Below are positions 61,283 through 64,000 of a stretch of 64,000 bases of DNA, piece after piece. The position numbers were made by a program, and so were the translations under genes. A model generated the notes under the pieces. It did not search any database, had not been told where the DNA came from, and worked only from the letters and a program-made list of their open reading frames with translations. How positions within the stretch are numbered: position 1 is the first letter of the stretch; each line of letters opens with the position of its first letter. The stretch is from Stenotrophomonas koreensis (GTDB lineage Bacteria > Pseudomonadota > Gammaproteobacteria > Xanthomonadales > Xanthomonadaceae): positions 1 to 64,000 of the forward strand of contig NZ_LDJH01000018.1 of the NCBI RefSeq assembly GCF_001431525.1, given 5' to 3'.

Positions 61283-64000
61283 TTACAGCTTGGCGCGCTG
61301 TTCCTGCAGGCCGGCCAGCTGGGTGCTCCAGTCGGCCAGGCGCACGCGCTCCTGCTCGACCACTGCCGCCGGCACCTTGTCGGTGAACCTGGCCAGCTTG
61401 GCCTCGCTCTTGTCCTTCTCCGATGACACGCGGGCGATTTCCTTGTCCAGGCGCACGCGCTCGGCATCCAGGTCGACCAGGCCTTCCAGCGGCACCAGCA
61501 GCTTGAGCTCGCCGACCACGGCCGGGGCCACCGGCGGGCAGGTCTCGCCGTCAGCCAGCCAGGTGATGGACTCGAGCTTGAGCAGGAAGCGCAGTTGCGA
61601 GGTGAAGCGTTCGATGCGGCCACGGTCGGCAGCCACGCCGCCCTGCAGCAGCAGGCCGATCTGCCTGGACGGCGACACACCCAGCTCGCTGCGCACGCGA
61701 CGCAGCGCGCTGACCATGGCCTTGAGCCATTCCACATCGGCTTCGGCACTGGCGAACTCACCGGCCACTTCGCCGGCGCTCGGGTAGGGGCGCAGCGACA
61801 GGGTCTCGGTGGTGATACCCAGACGCGGGGCTACTTCCTTCCACAGCTGCTCGGTCACGAACGGAGTGAGCGGGTGCAGCAGGCGCAGCACCGCTTCGAG
61901 CACGTGCAGCAGGGTGTGACGGGTGGACTGGGCGTCGGCCTGGGCGTTTTCAGTGCTCAGGTCGCCCTGCAGGGCCGGCTTGCTCAGTTCCAGGAACCAG
62001 TCGCAGAACTCGTTCCAGACGAATTCGTACAGGCACTGGGCCAGCAGGTCGAAGCGGTAGCCGGCGAAATGGCCAGCCGCTTCGGTGGCCACTGCATCCA
62101 GACGGGCCAGGATCCAGCGCTCGGCATCGGTGCGCGGGGTCGGGGTGCCGGTGAAGCTGGCGCCCTCGGTATTCATCAGCGCAAAGCGGCTGGCGTTCCA
62201 CAGCTTGTTGCAGAAGTTCTTGTAGCCCTCGGCACGGGACATGTCGAACTTGATGTCACGGCCGTGGGTGGCCAGCGCGGCGATGGTGAAGCGCAGCGCG
62301 TCGGCACCGTGGGCGATGATGCCCTCGGGGAATTCCTTGCGCGTGGCCTTCTCGATCTTCTCCACCATCTTCGGCTGCATCAGGCCGCGGGTGCGCTTGG
62401 CGACCAGCTCTTCCAGGGTGATGCCGTCGATGATGTCCAGCGGGTCGAGCACGTTGCCCTTGGACTTGGACATCTTCTGGCCCTGCGCATCGCGGATCAG
62501 GCCGGTGATGTAGACGTCCTTGAACGGGATCTGCCCGGTGAAGCTGTCGGTGGCCATGATCATGCGGGCCACCCAGAAGAAGATGATGTCAAAACCGGTG
62601 ACCAGCACGTTGGACGGCAGGTAGCGCTCGAAACCGCGCTCGGCCATGGCCTGCTCGTTCGGCCAGCCCAGGGTGGAGAACGGCCACAGCTGCGAGGAGA
62701 ACCAGGTCTCCAGCACGTCGCTGTCCTGGTTCAGCACCACATCGCTGCCCAGATTGTTCTTTTCACGCACCTCGGCCTCGTTGCGGCCGACATAGATCTT
62801 GCCGGCTTCATCGAACCAGGCCGGGATGCGGTGGCCCCACCACAGCTGGCGCGAGATGCACCAGTCCTGGATGTTTTCCATCCAGTGGCGGTAGGTGTTG
62901 ATCCAGTTGCCCGGGACGAACTGGATGTCACCGTTCTCGACCAGTTCCAGGCCGCGCTTGGCCAGGCCGTCCATCTTCACGAACCACTGGTCGGTCAGGT
63001 AGGGCTCGATCACCTGGCCGGTACGGTCACCGCGCGGCACCTGCAGCTTGTGCGGCTTGGCCTCGACCAGCAGGCCGGCTGCTTCCAGCTCGGCCAGGAT
63101 GACCTTGCGCGCCTCGTAACGGTCCAGGCCCTGGTACTTTTCCGGGGCGTTCTCGTTGAGGGTCGCGGTGACGGTGAACAGGTTGATCAGCGGCAGGTTG
63201 TGGCGCACGCCGACCTGGTAGTCGTTGAAGTCGTGGGCCGGGGTGACCTTGACCACGCCGGTGCCGAATTCACGGTCCACGTAGTCATCGGCAATCACCG
63301 GGACGCGGCGGCCGGTGATCGGCAGGATCACCTCGGCGCCGATCAGGTGCCTGTAGCGCTCGTCTTCCGGGTGGACCATCGCGGCGGTGTCGCCGAGCAG
63401 GGTTTCCGGGCGGGTGGTGGCCACGGTCAGGTAGTTGCGCACTTCGCGCAGGGTCTCGTTGCCGTCGGCATCGGTTTCCACGTGCTCGTAGCTGGCGCCA
63501 TCGGCCAGCGCGTAGCGGATCGACCACAAAAAGCCGTCTTCCTCGACGTTTTCCACTTCCAGGTCGGAAATGGCGGTCTTCAGCACCGGGTCCCAGTTGA
63601 CCAGGCGCTGGCCGCGGTAAATCAGGCCCTGCTCGTACCAGCGCACGAACGACTCGATCACCGCCTCGCTCGGGCCGGCATCCATGGTGAAGGTCGAACG
63701 CGACCAGTCGGCCGAGGTGCCCAGGCGGCGCATCTGGCCTTCGATCACGTTGCCCGAGTGCGCCTTCCACTCCCAGACCTTGTTGATGAAGCCGTCGCGG
63801 CCCAGCGAATCGCGGGTTTCACCGTTGCCTTCCAGGGCCAGGTTGCGGCTGACCACCATCTCGGTGGCGATGCCGGCGTGGTCGGTACCGACCTGCCACA
63901 GGGTGTCGTAGCCACGCATGCGGTGGTAGCGGATCAGTGCGTCCATCAGGGTCTGCTGGAAGGCATGGCCCATGTGCAGGGTGCCGGTCACGTTCGGCGG
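61283..64000 (-). CDS. valS: Valyl-tRNA synthetase (partial, N-terminus beyond the right edge)
   Basis: Charges tRNA-Val and edits threonyl-tRNA-Val. The 905 visible residues start at [13 protein letters not shown], so the class I HIGH motif (HMGH) is present and about 40 residues are missing at the N-terminus. The KMSKS loop is in [14 protein letters not shown]. The large CP1 editing domain lies between (with [39 protein letters not shown]). The C-terminal coiled coil (about 830-905) is present and the gene ends in the window. Confidence 0.98.
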   Translation of the reverse strand, partial: PPNVTGTLHMGHAFQQTLMDALIRYHRMRGYDTLWQVGTDHAGIATEMVVSRNLALEGNGETRDSLGRDGFINKVWEWKAHSGNVIEGQMRRLGTSADWSRSTFTMDAGPSEAVIESFVRWYEQGLIYRGQRLVNWDPVLKTAISDLEVENVEEDGFLWSIRYALADGASYEHVETDADGNETLREVRNYLTVATTRPETLLGDTAAMVHPEDERYRHLIGAEVILPITGRRVPVIADDYVDREFGTGVVKVTPAHDFNDYQVGVRHNLPLINLFTVTATLNENAPEKYQGLDRYEARKVILAELEAAGLLVEAKPHKLQVPRGDRTGQVIEPYLTDQWFVKMDGLAKRGLELVENGDIQFVPGNWINTYRHWMENIQDWCISRQLWWGHRIPAWFDEAGKIYVGRNEAEVREKNNLGSDVVLNQDSDVLETWFSSQLWPFSTLGWPNEQAMAERGFERYLPSNVLVTGFDIIFFWVARMIMATDSFTGQIPFKDVYITGLIRDAQGQKMSKSKGNVLDPLDIIDGITLEELVAKRTRGLMQPKMVEKIEKATRKEFPEGIIAHGADALRFTIAALATHGRDIKFDMSRAEGYKNFCNKLWNASRFALMNTEGASFTGTPTPRTDAERWILARLDAVATEAAGHFAGYRFDLLAQCLYEFVWNEFCDWFLELSKPALQGDLSTENAQADAQSTRHTLLHVLEAVLRLLHPLTPFVTEQLWKEVAPRLGITTETLSLRPYPSAGEVAGEFASAEADVEWLKAMVSALRRVRSELGVSPSRQIGLLLQGGVAADRGRIERFTSQLRFLLKLESITWLADGETCPPVAPAVVGELKLLVPLEGLVDLDAERVRLDKEIARVSSEKDKSEAKLARFTDKVPAAVVEQERVRLADWSTQLAGLQEQRAKL

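Overview
The window is GC-rich chromosomal DNA from a Xanthomonadaceae bacterium, most like Stenotrophomonas or Xanthomonas. The main argument is synteny: a surface-polysaccharide cluster lies between a metB-type gene and etfA/etfB, followed by rmlBACD and xanB/xanA. That is the standard position of the O-antigen locus in this family. The proteins (DinB, PilU, ETF, XanA/XanB, ScoA/ScoB) also read like those of xanthomonads. No species call is possible by eye.

Region 1 (0-23.6 kb) is mostly housekeeping and accessory DNA. It holds a CAACGG hexanucleotide array, an SH3-domain protein, fabA-fabB, dinB, gph, a histidine-phosphatase-fold protein that has lost catalytic residues, msrC (fRMsr) and queD. 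Next come a TonB-dependent receptor with a secreted M14 metallopeptidase, an unrecognised lipoprotein gene between two identical hairpins, an RhlE-type helicase, fahA-maiA (tyrosine breakdown), pilU, a DUF4398/OmpA-like pair, a YdcH-like gene, and cbs-galU-metB.

Region 2 (23.6-38.4 kb) is the variable polysaccharide locus and is visibly more A/T-rich. It encodes an ABC-transporter-dependent O-antigen system: permease Wzm, a hexapeptide acetyltransferase, a GT4, Wzt with a C-terminal cargo-binding domain, a 1222-residue fusion (polysaccharide pyruvyl transferase, coiled coil, degenerate GT-B-like region, GT2), and a second GT4. An SGNH hydrolase gene follows, split by a 1305-bp ISL3-type insertion with a clean 8-bp target duplication. 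Then come a divergent pair: an OpgB/LtaS-like phosphoglycerol transferase and a secreted GDPD-like phosphodiesterase. The fusion protein looks like a pyruvate-capping version of the terminator-plus-ruler proteins known as WbdD and WbbB.

Region 3 (38.4-49.4 kb) has etfBA, then the sugar-nucleotide genes rmlBACD (dTDP-rhamnose), ugd (UDP-glucuronate), xanB and xanA (GDP-mannose, hexose-1-phosphates), then scoAB (3-oxoacid CoA-transferase). With galU at 21.5 kb these supply precursors for the locus.

Region 4 (49.4-64 kb) has an orphan WbsX/RgpF-type glycan protein, an Mla/Mce lipid-transport operon (permease with STAS domain, ATPase, MCE protein, auxiliary lipoprotein), a ThrE-type exporter, an H-NS-family protein, proS, a DUF4124 protein, an operon of pssA, a HolD-like psi subunit and rimI, and valS, which runs off the right edge. 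I saw no tRNA, rRNA, CRISPR array or prophage.
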